DNA of 6,090 nucleotides from Oscillospiraceae bacterium (GTDB taxonomy: Bacteria; Bacillota; Clostridia; Oscillospirales; Ruminococcaceae), in assembly GCA_017416665.1 (NCBI GenBank), contig JAFQBO010000319.1, positions 1 to 6,090 on the forward strand, in the 5' to 3' direction. The notes under the pieces were generated by a model. The model was not told the origin of the DNA. It ran no database searches and worked only from the letters and a program-made list of their open reading frames with translations. Both the position numbers and the translations under genes were made by a program. The stretch's first letter is position 1; each line of letters starts with the position of its first letter. Below are positions 6,076 to 6,090 of this stretch, piece after piece.

Positions 6076-6090
6076 GTCAAGAACATAGTA
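6067..6090 (-). CDS. Last seven codons of an upstream gene (possibly DUF2577/XkdR-like)
   Basis: The minus strand at the right edge reads YYVLDRR followed by TGA at 6067-6069, four bases before the DUF2634 start. A '(F/Y)-x-VLDR' ending is what I would expect at the C-terminus of DUF2577 (XkdR-like) baseplate proteins, which normally precede DUF2634. Only seven residues are visible, and a second frame (ending LTGGD at TAA 6063-6065) is also open to the edge, so the frame and identity are tentative. Confidence 0.4.
   Translation of the reverse strand, partial: YYVLDRR

Noticed and set aside
1..6090. CRISPR array, tRNA, insertion sequence, attachment site or intrinsic terminator
   Set aside because: No regularly spaced repeats, cloverleaf, terminal inverted repeats or GC hairpin followed by a T-run were seen on either strand; coding sequence fills nearly the whole window.

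Overview
This window is a tightly packed, single-strand block of phage tail genes, all transcribed from right to left (minus strand). The proteins match the contractile-tail (myovirus) module of Bacillota prophages of the PBSX/XkdN-O-P-T type. The A+T-rich sequence, strong AGGAGG-type ribosome binding sites and protein flavour suggest a Clostridia host (Ruminococcus/Oscillospiraceae-like). That host guess is inference only; there is no taxonomic marker in the window.

Layout in transcription order (high to low coordinates): (1) the last seven codons of an upstream gene, possibly a DUF2577/XkdR-like baseplate protein (6067-6090); (2) a DUF2634/XkdS-like baseplate gene whose frame is broken by what looks like a 2-base insertion (5659-6062); (3) an XkdN-like tail assembly chaperone (5181-5606), which ends at a textbook -1 slippery heptamer followed by a very long hairpin, so that a 197-residue frameshifted form (5014-5606) is also predicted; (4) a 1316-residue tape measure protein (1056-5006); (5) a LysM-containing tail/baseplate protein (404-1066); (6) the first 130 residues of a baseplate J-like protein, cut by the window edge (1-391).

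How they work together: the two chaperone forms would coat and load the tape measure protein while tail tube subunits polymerise around it. The LysM protein, the DUF2634 protein and baseplate J build the baseplate at the tape measure's distal end. Gene spacings are 52 bases or less and several stops and starts touch or overlap, so this is one translationally coupled operon. No promoter, terminator, tRNA, mobile element or CRISPR array is visible, and no gap reaches 300 bases.

The main points of interest are the unannotated -1 frameshift cassette, which rescues the 174-base stretch between chaperone and tape measure as coding sequence; the frameshifted DUF2634 gene; and a gene order that differs from the usual N-O-P-Q-R-S-T order, with baseplate genes lying upstream of the chaperone and no late-control-D (XkdQ-like) gene between LysM and J. 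I saw no wholly new system.
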